A stretch of 44,373 nt of DNA from a virus. A model generated the notes under the pieces. The model made no database searches. It saw only the letters and a program-made list of their open reading frames with translations, and was not told the origin of the DNA. Position numbers and translations under genes: made by a program. The stretch lies in IMG/VR virus record IMGVR_UViG_3300009164_005105, positions 1-44,373 of that record; one strand, 5' to 3'. Every line of letters begins with the position of its first letter. The stretch's first letter is position 1. Below, piece after piece: positions 38,414-44,373 of this stretch.

Positions 38414-38487
38414 GGGCCCTTAGCTCAGTTGGTTAGAGCGCCGGACTCATAATCCGTCAGTCCTGGGTTCAAGTCCCAGAGGGCCCA
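38414..38487 (+). tRNA. tRNA with CAT anticodon (Met or lysidine Ile2)
   Basis: Acceptor GGGCCCT/AGGGCCC, D arm AGCTCAGTTGGTTAGAGC, anticodon loop CTCATAA (CAT), T arm CCTGGGTTCAAGTCCCAG and discriminator A. The fully paired first acceptor base pair (G1-C72) excludes initiator tRNA-fMet. Elongator Met or TilS-modified Ile2 cannot be told apart by eye. Confidence 0.92.
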
Positions 38488-38514
38488 CTAATAGTAATAA
38501 AAAGGAATAAACAA

Positions 38515-38709
38515 ATGAGTGATGAGACTTATAGAAAAGAAGAGCTTGCAAGGGACCTTGGCTTAATGGTCAAAGCTGGACTTCTTGACATCTACATGCG
38601 AGAAGATGGTGAGTGGGTTTACAAAGTGAGTGATAAGTCTTTACTCATGACAGAGGAAGAGAAAGAAAGAATCATTTGTAATCTAGAAGATTACGCTGAC
38701 GAAGAATGA
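38515..38709 (+). CDS. Small hypothetical protein, 64 aa
   Basis: AAGGA lies about eight bases before the ATG. The product (starting MSDETYRKEELARDLGL) is acidic and looks like a small winged or helical fold: helix, then EDGEWVYKVSDK hairpin, then a Glu-rich helix. Possibly a host-interaction protein; not recognised. Overlaps the next ATG. Confidence 0.6.
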   Translation: MSDETYRKEELARDLGLMVKAGLLDIYMREDGEWVYKVSDKSLLMTEEEKERIICNLEDYADEE

Positions 38710-38933
38710 AACACATCATTCACGTTCATCAGCAAAACATTAAAAAAGGTCTTGCTGCAATCATTGATAGAACATACAAGGGTTCAAAGCATCAGAGAAC
38801 GCTTGACATAGTATGTCCACATTGTAATAATGTTGCAGCAACGGTAGTCCAGTCAGAAACTCCAGATAAATGTGGGGCCAGGGTCTGGATTGAAGCAGAA
38901 AAAACAGGCGAATCTAATGACAACCATAGTTAA
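38706..38933 (+). CDS. Small conserved phage protein with Cys motif, 75 aa
   Basis: Starts MKHIIHVHQQNIKKG and carries VCPHCNNVA (C-x2-C) and DKCGARVWIEAE near the end. The H-V-H-Q...C-G-A-R-V-W-I-E pattern is one I recall in hypothetical proteins of actinobacteriophages. It may bind zinc. Overlaps neighbours on both sides. Function unknown. Confidence 0.6.
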   Translation: MKHIIHVHQQNIKKGLAAIIDRTYKGSKHQRTLDIVCPHCNNVAATVVQSETPDKCGARVWIEAEKTGESNDNHS

Positions 38934-39141
38934 TAACCAAAACATACAGGGCCAAGACTGGAAAGCTATTGCGCACCAACTTGCTCATGCTATAAAGGTA
39001 TTGGAAGATGATTCTTCAAGCATGAAGAATTGGCATAGGGTCTTTTGGACGCTTGATAGATATGAAGAAATGGCAAAAAAAGATGAAACAATCAGCCGAG
39101 ACAAATTTGGAAAATTTACACTCAGTACCAAGCAGTCCTGA
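38917..39141 (+). CDS. Small hypothetical protein, 74 aa
   Basis: ATG 38917 (MTTIVNNQNIQGQDWKAI) gives a 17-base overlap with the previous gene; a GTG/TTG start further upstream would be buried in it. Helical (WKAIAHQLAHAIKVLEDD). Not recognised. Confidence 0.55.
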   Translation: MTTIVNNQNIQGQDWKAIAHQLAHAIKVLEDDSSSMKNWHRVFWTLDRYEEMAKKDETISRDKFGKFTLSTKQS

Positions 39142-39349
39142 ACAAAAAGCACTAAGAGATGCAGAGTCTCGTGCGTTCAGCTTAAAGCTAGAGCTTATTG
39201 AGGCGCGCACTGCGCTAAACGACGCTCTCCGTGATGCGGATACACTAGCGTCTCACCTGTCTAATGTTTTATTACACGACCCAGAACCAGCAGAGATAGC
39301 AGACGCTGCCGCTTTTTTAGCTGAATTTATCCTCTCCAAGGAAAAATAA
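39062..39349 (+). CDS. Small helical hypothetical protein, 95 aa
   Basis: The start may be ATG 39062 or 39083; both are inside the previous gene, an overlap of 59-80 bases. The product is a Lys-rich N-terminus followed by a coiled-coil-like region (QKALRDAESRAFSLKLEL, EARTALNDALRDADTLASHL). Not recognised. Confidence 0.5.
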   Translation: MKKWQKKMKQSAETNLENLHSVPSSPEQKALRDAESRAFSLKLELIEARTALNDALRDADTLASHLSNVLLHDPEPAEIADAAAFLAEFILSKEK

Positions 39350-39352
39350 CAA

Positions 39353-39556
39353 ATGTCTTACGACTTCTCTTCAGATGGAATAAAAATAAAAGGCGAAGAT
39401 TCGTTTCACGTAATGAAGCTTGCTGATGTAGATGAATGGATTCTGCTGAGGTTGCGTAATGGAACCTCATATAGAGCTGGTTCTTTTATTTCCCCCGATG
39501 AAGCTAGAGCTTTCGCTCACTCCATGGGCCTAGAACTAACTAGAAACAAACAATAA
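39353..39556 (+). CDS. Small hypothetical protein, 67 aa
   Basis: Starts MSYDFSSDGIKIKG three bases after the previous stop. Predicted mixed strand/helix, with ISPDEARAFAHSMGLEL as a C-terminal helix. Last gene of this plus-strand run; it faces the lysin gene tail to tail. Not recognised. Confidence 0.55.
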   Translation: MSYDFSSDGIKIKGEDSFHVMKLADVDEWILLRLRNGTSYRAGSFISPDEARAFAHSMGLELTRNKQ

Positions 39557-39559
39557 GTA

Positions 39560-39580
39560 TTCAGATAAATTTATCCTGAA
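39560..39580. terminator. AT-rich dyad between convergent genes
   Basis: GATAAATTTATC (39564-39575) is a perfect 12-base palindrome flanked by TTCA and TGAA, so the hairpin extends outward with one bulge. It lies between convergent stops. Too AT-rich for a strong terminator; it may instead be a protein-binding site (see similar TAAATTTA sites at 40790 and 41315). Confidence 0.3.
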
Positions 39581-39599
39581 TCAACATGTCTTTATGTAT

Positions 39600-40601
39600 T
39601 TAGTTACTGCCTGAATTACTAGCCCAGTGATGAGCCCCACCGTTATTAAACAAGTAACGAGCAACCTTTAAATTGCACTTGCTATTCAACAACACTTTTA
39701 GGTCGCCAAACTTAGAACCGCACACTTGTGCAGTCACTGTTTTCCATGAGCTATTAATCTGCAGTAAGCCGTAATCTCTTGTGCCGTTACTGTTTAATTT
39801 AGACACAACCTTTTCGGTGCATCTACTTTCACGCCACATAATATAAGAAAACCTATCTACTGGAACAAGGCCATTTGCGCGTAACTGAGCTTCCCATTTG
39901 GGGCACCTTTTAGTTTTGTCACTTGAGTGACTAACCGTGGATGACACGCTTGATTTACTAACGCTTCCCGAGGGAACAGAACTCTTTGTTTCACTACTAG
40001 GGCGCGTCTTTAACCACTCAGTCATTCCGGCTTCGGTGTATCTATCTCGCGTAGGTTTGCGGGTCTTCCAGTTAACACATGTCCTACCCCAGTTACTAGA
40101 GTTACGCCAACCAACGGCTGGGCGAAAGAAAGGCCTGTTGTTCAGCTTGTCATCAAGCGTACGAAATACATTTCTTGTTTGATATCCAAAAAACGCCATA
40201 CGGTTCGCAACAATAATCTGCTCTTCCTTGGTTGCCTTAGGTGGACGGGAAGCAAACTGACGTCCGCCATATCCCTCCCAGACAGACTGAGCCATTCCCA
40301 AACCGCCAGAGAAATATCCACCGTTTTCCCAGTTGTGGTTAGTCTCACACCAGGAGACAGCCTCCCAGAACTTGATGGAACCACCCTTTTTAGAACGTAG
40401 CTGAACCACTAGTTCGGGATGCATTGTGCTGACAGCCATCACGTTCACCTTGTTCTGCACAGCAGGGTTGATTACGGAAACCGCTGAGGTACTCGTTGTT
40501 GAACTATCACCCCCAGTCTTGACGCCCGCAGCGTCAACAACACTTACGGAAACGCAAGATGTAATTAAAAGGGATGTTAGGAAACGACGGTACTTAGACA
40601 A
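39600..40601 (-). CDS. Secreted two-domain peptidoglycan hydrolase (Rpf-like plus SLT-like)
   Basis: A 333-residue exported lysin. It starts with a signal peptide (basic MSKYRR, then a hydrophobic core to about residue 25). Residues 75-115 resemble a resuscitation-promoting-factor domain: FWEAVSWCETNHNW with likely catalytic E86, then GGYFSGGLGMAQSVWEGYGG. After a Ser/Thr-rich linker (200-230), residues 233-330 look like a lysozyme/SLT domain with E258 in IMWRESRC, DYGLLQINSSW and NNGGAHHWAS. Both would cut the glycan strand. TTG 40601 is the probable start, six bases after AGGAG. It could be the lysin at release or a virion enzyme for entry; no holin is certain nearby. Confidence 0.82.
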   Translation of the reverse strand: MSKYRRFLTSLLITSCVSVSVVDAAGVKTGGDSSTTSTSAVSVINPAVQNKVNVMAVSTMHPELVVQLRSKKGGSIKFWEAVSWCETNHNWENGGYFSGGLGMAQSVWEGYGGRQFASRPPKATKEEQIIVANRMAFFGYQTRNVFRTLDDKLNNRPFFRPAVGWRNSSNWGRTCVNWKTRKPTRDRYTEAGMTEWLKTRPSSETKSSVPSGSVSKSSVSSTVSHSSDKTKRCPKWEAQLRANGLVPVDRFSYIMWRESRCTEKVVSKLNSNGTRDYGLLQINSSWKTVTAQVCGSKFGDLKVLLNSKCNLKVARYLFNNGGAHHWASNSGSN

Positions 40602-40671
40602 TGATTTCTCCTGTCATAGGCGGATAATAAGCTCTTGTAGTATGCGAGCGCCCTCGTTCGGGGTACCAACT

Positions 40672-40677
40672 ATTATA
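40672..40677 (-). promoter_or_regulatory. TATAAT -10 element for the lysin gene
   Basis: A perfect TATAAT on the minus strand, preceded directly by TG, about 70 bases before the TTG start. No good -35 is seen. The leader contains a short CGAG/CTCG hairpin and AGGAG. Confidence 0.5.
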
Positions 40678-41044
40678 CAGTCACCACCTGCGGAGCGGGC
40701 ACCCCCACCCCCGCGAGACCCCAAATATGGCTCTGAAAGCCTTACTAGTAAAGGGTTAGAAACCTTCAAAAAAATTTTTAGAATTTGGGTAAATTTATCC
40801 CAGTAATGCCCCGTTTGTTGATATTTAGAGGGGGTCCAAAAAGCTCAGGGAAGTTCATCGCCGGCACTTTCAAATGAGCCATCCACGCAATACCTGCGGA
40901 AATATCAATAAGGGTTACAAAACAGTGTAAGGAGTAACAATTACTGGTCTGCGGTGACGAACCACACCCAGAGAACAAACAAGGAGAACCATAACCAGAA
41001 CATGCCAGAAACAATATCTAAACAACTAATAAAAAACAAACAAA
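40678..41044. other. Gene-poor stretch with AT-rich dyads
   Basis: I see no convincing gene. A C-rich patch (40691-40720) is followed by AT-rich sequence with TTCAAAAAAATTTTTAGAA (about 40765-40783) and GGGTAAATTTATCCC (40787-40801), which could be protein-binding or replication-related. Two AAGGAG sequences (about 40929 and 40981) lead to no good start. Confidence 0.4.
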
Positions 41045-41269
41045 TTAAAAAAATAGTTCAACAAGCTCATGAGTGATATCAGACACCTCATCAGAATAGA
41101 AGGGGTCACTACTGGTCCCCCTGAGCCTCTCAGCAGCCTCTGGAACCACCTCACACAACCGATTGAAGTACACCTGCCCATATCGTAGACCCGAACTTAC
41201 AAACGCCTCATCGACGCCGGCCACAAACGCCAAATACGCAGGCTTCACAGGACCATCAAACATCAGCAC
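41045..41269 (-). CDS. Small acidic hypothetical protein, 74 aa
   Basis: Composition is protein-like (FDGPVKPAYLAFVAGVDEAF, then LCEVVPEAAERLRGTSSDPF), ending in a helix. The start would be GTG 41269 or ATG 41263, without a ribosome-binding site. Not recognised; moderately likely to be real. Confidence 0.45.
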   Translation of the reverse strand: MLMFDGPVKPAYLAFVAGVDEAFVSSGLRYGQVYFNRLCEVVPEAAERLRGTSSDPFYSDEVSDITHELVELFF

Positions 41270-41402
41270 ATCGTACCACCATCATAAAGACAAGCACGAC
41301 ACATAACTTTGGATAAATTTAAACAAACAACAGCCAGCTCTATTTTTTGATTTGTAGCTACCCACCCGGGTACGGGATACCGATAAAGTTTGCGGGGCTC
41401 AC

Positions 41403-41445
41403 TAGGGCCTCCCACCACAGGGAGTGCACCCTATACACATTTTTT
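41403..41445. other. Nested hairpin with T run in a gene-free gap
   Basis: TAGGG/CCCTA (41403-41407 with 41429-41433) encloses CTCCC/GGGAG (41409-41413 with 41420-41424); six T follow at 41440-41445. On the plus strand it resembles a terminator although no plus gene precedes it closely. The rest of 41270-41443 holds a CCCGGG-centred dyad near 41365 and a GGATAAATTTA sequence. Confidence 0.35.
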
Positions 41446-41551
41446 ATTTGAGTGACCTCAGCCCCACCACCATGGCTACAGCGCACGCCGTGACGAGGAC
41501 GAATGAGACGATGGTTGTGTCAAGCATGGTGAGAGACGATACCAACCACAT
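41444..41551 (-). CDS. Possible 35-residue single-pass membrane protein
   Basis: From ATG 41551 the frame encodes MWLVSSLTMLDTTIVSFVLV and continues hydrophobic to VVGLRSLK, one membrane span with a basic C-terminal end. GAGG lies only three bases before the ATG, so translation is uncertain. Such peptides can be small holins or membrane regulators; the lysin gene is 840 bases away on the same strand. Divergent from the 41622 gene. Confidence 0.35.
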   Translation of the reverse strand: MWLVSSLTMLDTTIVSFVLVTACAVAMVVGLRSLK

Positions 41552-41582
41552 CACCTCATGACAATCATTCGTCACTTCGTGT

Positions 41583-41600
41583 TGTATCACCCGTGATACA
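41583..41600. promoter_or_regulatory. Perfect operator-like palindrome
   Basis: TGTATCAC-CC-GTGATACA is an eight-base perfect inverted repeat with a two-base centre, ten bases before a -10-like TACTTT and 22 before the ATG at 41622. Position overlaps where a -35 would be, as expected for a repressor site. A half-site GTATCAC occurs at 42775-42781 before the 42787 gene. Confidence 0.6.
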
Positions 41601-41609
41601 CCCTTAGAG

Positions 41610-41615
41610 TACTTT
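41610..41615 (+). promoter_or_regulatory. Putative -10 element, leaderless start
   Basis: TACTTT, six bases (ACTCTT), then ATG 41622. No ribosome-binding site. It is the first of the small genes at the right end. Confidence 0.4.
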
Positions 41616-41621
41616 ACTCTT

Positions 41622-41849
41622 ATGACAATAAATACTCCAACGATTGACAGCATGATTGATAGTGATGATGACCTCACAACACTCGTGATGACACACAACG
41701 TAATGCTCATCAATGTAATAGACACATCAGTAGAGGTGTGGTTATCGCACCCCTCAGGCACACACATCATTCGTCACATACCTTGTGTTACACACGCCCA
41801 AGCGCATGCCGTATCCGCAATGCTTAAGAGTGTATGGTGTAACGCATGA
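41622..41849 (+). CDS. Small hypothetical protein, 75 aa
   Basis: Starts MTINTPTIDSMIDSDDDLTT and continues as short strands and helices (VEVWLSHPSGTHIIRHI, then THAQAHAVSAMLKSV). It appears leaderless and under an operator-like palindrome. Codon use differs from the left part (many CAC, ATC, CTC and ACA codons, few AGA). Overlaps the next ATG (ATGA). Not recognised. Confidence 0.55.
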   Translation: MTINTPTIDSMIDSDDDLTTLVMTHNVMLINVIDTSVEVWLSHPSGTHIIRHIPCVTHAQAHAVSAMLKSVWCNA

Positions 41850-42025
41850 GTGATACATACCGATTGACTATCGCAATACGTAAACGCAATGACCTTGAGA
41901 GACCAACGTCAGAAGCTGAAGCAATCATGTTGGTGCACGACTTGTTGTCACATGGTTCGTTCGTTGATGTGCTATCAGTAACGCCCGAGGCAGGGGCAAC
42001 GAAGGATGACACCGTATGGAGATAG
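41846..42025 (+). CDS. Small hypothetical protein, 59 aa
   Basis: Coupled to the previous gene by ATGA. Sequence starts MSDTYRLTIAIRKRNDLERP and ends DDTVWR; a strand, a helix (SEAEAIMLVHDLLSHG) and a strand (VDVLSVTP) suggest a small ferredoxin-like half. Its neighbour has a comparable strand-helix layout, so they may act as a pair. Not recognised. Confidence 0.5.
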   Translation: MSDTYRLTIAIRKRNDLERPTSEAEAIMLVHDLLSHGSFVDVLSVTPEAGATKDDTVWR

Positions 42026-42347
42026 GGGTACGTACCCCTTGTCTAATGAGGTAACCATCACACCCCTTCATCGCTTACCCCCTCGCCCTCGTCACCTTGA
42101 CCCAACACGTTTCGCAAGGCTACGGGTGGCTACGGGTGTTGAGATAGATAAGTCCCCCTCTATGTACCCCCGTACCTCAACCCCATCTCACCCTCCCCTC
42201 CCTCATCCTTCACCTCCATACCCTCACATCGTGTAGAAGCGTGCCTAATAGGTACGCTTTTGCACACACATCACCTCATCCACATACACGATGACCCGAT
42301 GCGATAACAGGGACCGATACCCCTAGTAGTGATAGAGTGCCTATCTC
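42026..42347. other. Gene-poor, pyrimidine-rich stretch
   Basis: A 322-base gap. A 76-codon frame from 42006 is Pro/His/Ser-rich and reads like chance translation of the C-rich repeats (CCCTC/CACCT) at 42060-42230. A terminator hairpin is near 42237. The remainder has tandem-like CATCACCTCATCCACATACAC sequence in pieces of fewer than 20 bases and no other clear signal. Confidence 0.4.
42237..42261 (+). terminator. Hairpin terminator
   Basis: AAGCGTGCC (42237-42245) pairs with GGTACGCTT (42251-42259; one G-U) around loop TAATA, followed by TTTT. It would end transcripts from the 41622 and 41846 genes. Confidence 0.7.
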
Positions 42348-42728
42348 ATGACACCTATCGCCTTCTACGTTGACACATCGTCTCTCTCTAAGACCATCGC
42401 TTCCTACTTAGTAGGACGTGGTAAACAGAAGAAGCACCCCTCTAAGCACGAGGAGTTGACTCGTTGGCATCTCGCCTCTCTCTTTATGACTAAGGTCTTT
42501 GATGCCTGTGCTGAACACAACGTCACCCCTATGACAGCCGATGGACAGTTCAGCCTCAACTCGCTCATGCTTGACGCAGAGAGAGAGCTCGACATACACA
42601 TCTCTGAAACGTCCTTCGCCCTAATGGATAAGGCATACAGAGAGAGGGCGTTGAGAGAAGTGACCGAGCGAAGGCAGTTCGCTTACTCATCACTGATAAG
42701 GATGACGTCTAATGGCTTCATCAAGTAA
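42348..42728 (+). CDS. Hypothetical protein, 126 aa
   Basis: A helical, basic protein (ASYLVGRGKQKKHPSKHEEL, LASLFMTKVFDACAEHNV, DKAYRERALREVTERRQF). No ribosome-binding site before the ATG. Not recognised; codon use matches the other right-end genes and not the left part of the window. Confidence 0.6.
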   Translation: MTPIAFYVDTSSLSKTIASYLVGRGKQKKHPSKHEELTRWHLASLFMTKVFDACAEHNVTPMTADGQFSLNSLMLDAERELDIHISETSFALMDKAYRERALREVTERRQFAYSSLIRMTSNGFIK

Positions 42729-42786
42729 TCGCCTTTCTTGACGACCCCCGTGTAGGTCTGTACCTATTGGTGTAGTATCACAGTCA

Positions 42787-42987
42787 ATGAATACCACACA
42801 TGCCTCATCAGGTAGTCAACACGACGCTCTTGACACCTTCATCAATGAACACAAGAGGACGTTAGGTACTAATCCCCCTCACCCTTATGCCGACCAACAC
42901 CTAATGACGTTGCTCATTCAGGTGGTCGAAGCCCTTAGACCCTCTCGCTCAAACATCGACGCAACAGCCACGGGTAGCCATGGGTGA
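42787..42987 (+). CDS. Small hypothetical protein, 66 aa
   Basis: Starts MNTTHASSGSQHDALDTFIN; the rest is helical (LMTLLIQVVEALRPS). TTGACG at 42738-42743 may be a -35; TAGTAT ends eight bases before the ATG and overlaps a GTATCAC half-site. The stop overlaps the start of the membrane gene by eight bases. Not recognised. Confidence 0.5.
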   Translation: MNTTHASSGSQHDALDTFINEHKRTLGTNPPHPYADQHLMTLLIQVVEALRPSRSNIDATATGSHG

Positions 42988-43231
42988 TACAGGATGGACT
43001 TGGTTCCTCTTCGCAATGGAGATAGTAGGTGTATGTGGCATGTTCGCCGTTGGACGCCTGCATTGGTGGGGATGGTTGATTGTCCTACTACATAGCGTGC
43101 CATGGTTTGTGTACAGCATCAGTCATGATAAGCCCGGCTTCATAGCCATGTCCCTCATGTGGTGGATAACACATGCCTACAACATGATGAAGTGGCGCAA
43201 AGATTCATCAACCCCCGTGCATAGACACTAG
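42980..43231 (+). CDS. Small membrane protein, three predicted spans
   Basis: An 83-residue Trp-rich protein. Hydrophobic segments at about 7-25 (TWFLFAMEIVGVCGMFAVG), 29-47 (WWGWLIVLLHSVPWFVYSI) and 53-70 (GFIAMSLMWWITHAYNMM) suggest three membrane helices with a basic C-terminal tail. Three spans and small size would suit a holin or an inner-membrane exclusion protein; neither is shown. Translation is coupled to the preceding gene by overlap. Confidence 0.6.
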   Translation: MGDTGWTWFLFAMEIVGVCGMFAVGRLHWWGWLIVLLHSVPWFVYSISHDKPGFIAMSLMWWITHAYNMMKWRKDSSTPVHRH

Positions 43232-43250
43232 ATAGATAAGTACCCACATC

Positions 43251-43652
43251 ATGACCACAACAAACACAGTGCTCTGTTCAGCATGCCATACATCAGTACC
43301 ATGCACTCAACAGGAGTTGTACCCTGATAATGGTTGGGTCTTACCCTTCGACACCTTTGGTTACTATGGTGGCTTCGATGACAACATGCCTGTACTACTA
43401 GGCGATAGACGTCCTCGTCAGTGGATTATGTGTCATGACTGTGTTGCGAAGTTCCTTGCCGTATTCCCTCTATTGGGAGAGACGGTAGGACCATCGTGTC
43501 ATGTGGTGTCAAGAGAAGATGGTGAAGAGCCGTGCTGTAGGCACGCTTGGCGAGGCACTGAACTGTTCGGTCGATTTGAGTATGGCGTCCATACCCAGTC
43601 ATCGTGGCCTGATGGCGTGTGGCATGACGACCAGCCTGAGGCGAACGGTTAG
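43251..43652 (+). CDS. Hypothetical protein with zinc-type Cys motifs, 133 aa
   Basis: Has VLCSACHTSVPC near the N-terminus, then IMCHDCVAKF about 55 residues later, and CHVV and PCCRHAW in the last third: two C-x2-C pairs fit one zinc ribbon. The middle is Gly/Tyr/Asp-rich. No ribosome-binding site. Not recognised. Confidence 0.6.
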   Translation: MTTTNTVLCSACHTSVPCTQQELYPDNGWVLPFDTFGYYGGFDDNMPVLLGDRRPRQWIMCHDCVAKFLAVFPLLGETVGPSCHVVSREDGEEPCCRHAWRGTELFGRFEYGVHTQSSWPDGVWHDDQPEANG

Positions 43653-43661
43653 TCCGATTTC

Positions 43662-43907
43662 TTATGCCACGGGTGACGTAGTACCTCTGTACTTACGCAT
43701 CCACTCTTTGGTGTCCATGTAGCAATACAGTAGTGCTTCATTAAGGGAGTCACATTGACCGCTCTGCCCCCATGGCACATCGTCTAGTGATGATGCCATG
43801 CCTCTACTCCATGCACTCACTACCCATACCCCTGAGCGATTGGTTGCTTCGAAGTCCATATCATGCATGTCAAACCATTTAGCGTATTGCTCTACATATG
43901 AACTCAT
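43662..43907 (-). CDS. Hypothetical protein, 81 aa
   Basis: ATG 43907 (MSSYVEQYAKWFDMHDMDF) follows GAGAG; the frame extends to 43949 but without a better start. The sequence (SGVWVVSAWSRGMASSL, SLNEALLYCYMDTKEWM) suggests strands followed by a helix. It is the only clear minus-strand gene at this end besides 41045, and divergent from the 44010 gene. Not recognised. Confidence 0.5.
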   Translation of the reverse strand: MSSYVEQYAKWFDMHDMDFEATNRSGVWVVSAWSRGMASSLDDVPWGQSGQCDSLNEALLYCYMDTKEWMRKYRGTTSPVA

Positions 43908-44009
43908 AGTTCTCTCGCTTTTTTCTGGGTGACCGTAAAGTACTGGCATAGTGAAAGCATAGCTTATCTATTAGGATGCTGTACAGTGATGATGAAAATA
44001 AGGAGAATC

Positions 44010-44354
44010 ATGAAAGACATTGACACACGCCATTCGTTCGATAGGTTTATCGATTGGATTGACGATATGAACTCGTCAGTAAAGAACGGCATCGACCCAT
44101 ACACCGTGTTTCACATAGTAGGGATAATGCTTATCGCATTGCCTGCACTTGGTATCTTCTCGATAGTGCTTGGTTACGCAATGGCTGACTTCATGAAAGT
44201 AGCCACGGGTATAGTGTTGTTGCTAGTAGGCACCATAGGCGCAACGCTAGGAGGCCTTGTTATCTATAACGAAGTTGAGGATGCTAAGCAATCAGCCAAG
44301 CGCAATCACCCCGCCTACCCATACAGGCGTTCCTCTTCTAAATCCGAGGACTAA
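44010..44354 (+). CDS. Two-span membrane protein, 114 aa
   Basis: ATG 44010 follows AAGGAG (44000-44005) at four bases, the only strong ribosome-binding site in the right end; earlier starts at 43929 and 43989 are less likely. Two membrane segments, about 30-56 (VFHIVGIMLIALPALGIFSI) and 62-85 (ATGIVLLLVGTIGATLGGL), are followed by a basic, Ser-rich tail. Hairpin topology would allow a holin-like or membrane-anchor role. Not recognised. Confidence 0.6.
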   Translation: MKDIDTRHSFDRFIDWIDDMNSSVKNGIDPYTVFHIVGIMLIALPALGIFSIVLGYAMADFMKVATGIVLLLVGTIGATLGGLVIYNEVEDAKQSAKRNHPAYPYRRSSSKSED

Positions 44355-44373
44355 ACATTTCTAAACTCGAGGA

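Noticed and set aside
40426-40806. 126-codon plus-strand frame
   Set aside because: It is antisense to the lysin signal-peptide region; the lysin is far better supported.
40778-41014. 78-codon minus-strand frame
   Set aside because: Cys-rich start without ribosome-binding site and overlapping AT-rich dyads; only the last part looks protein-like. Not enough support.
40906-41071. Small plus-strand frames ending in MPETISKQLIKNKQ near 41002
   Set aside because: AAGGAG sequences are 15 or more bases from any start; low-complexity Asn/Lys/Gln composition is likely chance.
41403-41433. CRISPR array or direct repeats in the right-end gaps
   Set aside because: Only inverted repeats and simple C-rich sequence; no regular repeat-spacer pattern anywhere in the window.
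42006-42236. 76-codon Pro/His-rich frame
   Set aside because: Looks like translation of C-rich simple sequence; overlaps the upstream gene only slightly and lacks protein-like features.

Overview
This window looks like part of a large tailed-phage genome whose host is an actinobacterium. Phage origin rests on an HK97-fold major capsid protein, dense overlapping genes, tRNA genes, HNH endonucleases and phage-type polyvalent proteins. The actinobacterial host is inferred from a WhiB-type regulator, a peptidoglycan hydrolase with an Rpf-like domain, and many promoter-like hexamers ending six to eight bases before an ATG (leaderless-type starts). No terminase large subunit, portal or tail gene is visible, so the window is only a fraction of the genome.

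Layout. (1) 1-13.4 kb, plus strand: the 3' part of a multidomain polyvalent protein (ParB-like domain and others), four unrecognised proteins probably linked to the virion, the capsid gene with its own leader and a strong terminator, then a 2-oxoglutarate oxygenase, a DUF6321-like protein, a thermonuclease, a Cys-rich protein and a Dps ferritin. (2) 13.4-18.2 kb, minus strand: a class II (B12-dependent) ribonucleotide reductase, two tandem HNH endonucleases, tRNA-Arg(UCU), tRNA-Asn(GUU) and small proteins. (3) 18.2-22.2 kb, plus strand: a lysine-rich histone-like protein, a zinc-finger protein, WhiB, a primase-helicase and an HTH protein. (4) 22.2-35.0 kb: one 4250-codon reading frame. (5) 35-39.6 kb: small genes, SSB, a PD-(D/E)XK-like protein, thioredoxin, tRNA-Ile(UAU) and a CAU tRNA. 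(6) 39.6-40.7 kb: a secreted two-domain lysin. (7) 40.7-44.4 kb: a region of different composition with small, mostly Shine-Dalgarno-less unknown genes, a perfect operator-like palindrome and hairpins.

The most striking observation is in the 4250-residue protein. A five-residue motif, [K/R]-[L/M]-S-S-G with one I-L-S-S-G variant, occurs eleven times and falls between recognisable domains: ART-like, DUF3626-like, DnaQ-type exonuclease, HxxxxH, zincin, ADP-ribosyltransferase, GNAT, a second DUF3626-like and a second zincin. The same motif punctuates the polyvalent protein at the left edge. The serines are written with both TCN and AGY codons, so the peptide, not the DNA, is conserved. The simplest reading is a phage polyprotein with a repeated processing (or linker) site that releases a set of effector proteins, probably delivered with the genome. 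The capsid protein has a related L-S-S at the expected junction between its scaffold-like N-terminus and its core, so one maturation protease could serve both. That link is a hypothesis; the protease is not in this window.

Other genes support nucleotide supply (ribonucleotide reductase with thioredoxin as reductant), replication (primase-helicase, SSB), DNA turnover (thermonuclease, HNH, exonuclease) and host takeover (WhiB, ART domains). The tRNA set (AGA/AGG, AUA, AAC/AAU, CAU) matches the frequent AGA and ATA codons of most genes, while the capsid gene is written mainly with CGT/CGC and ATC/ATT.
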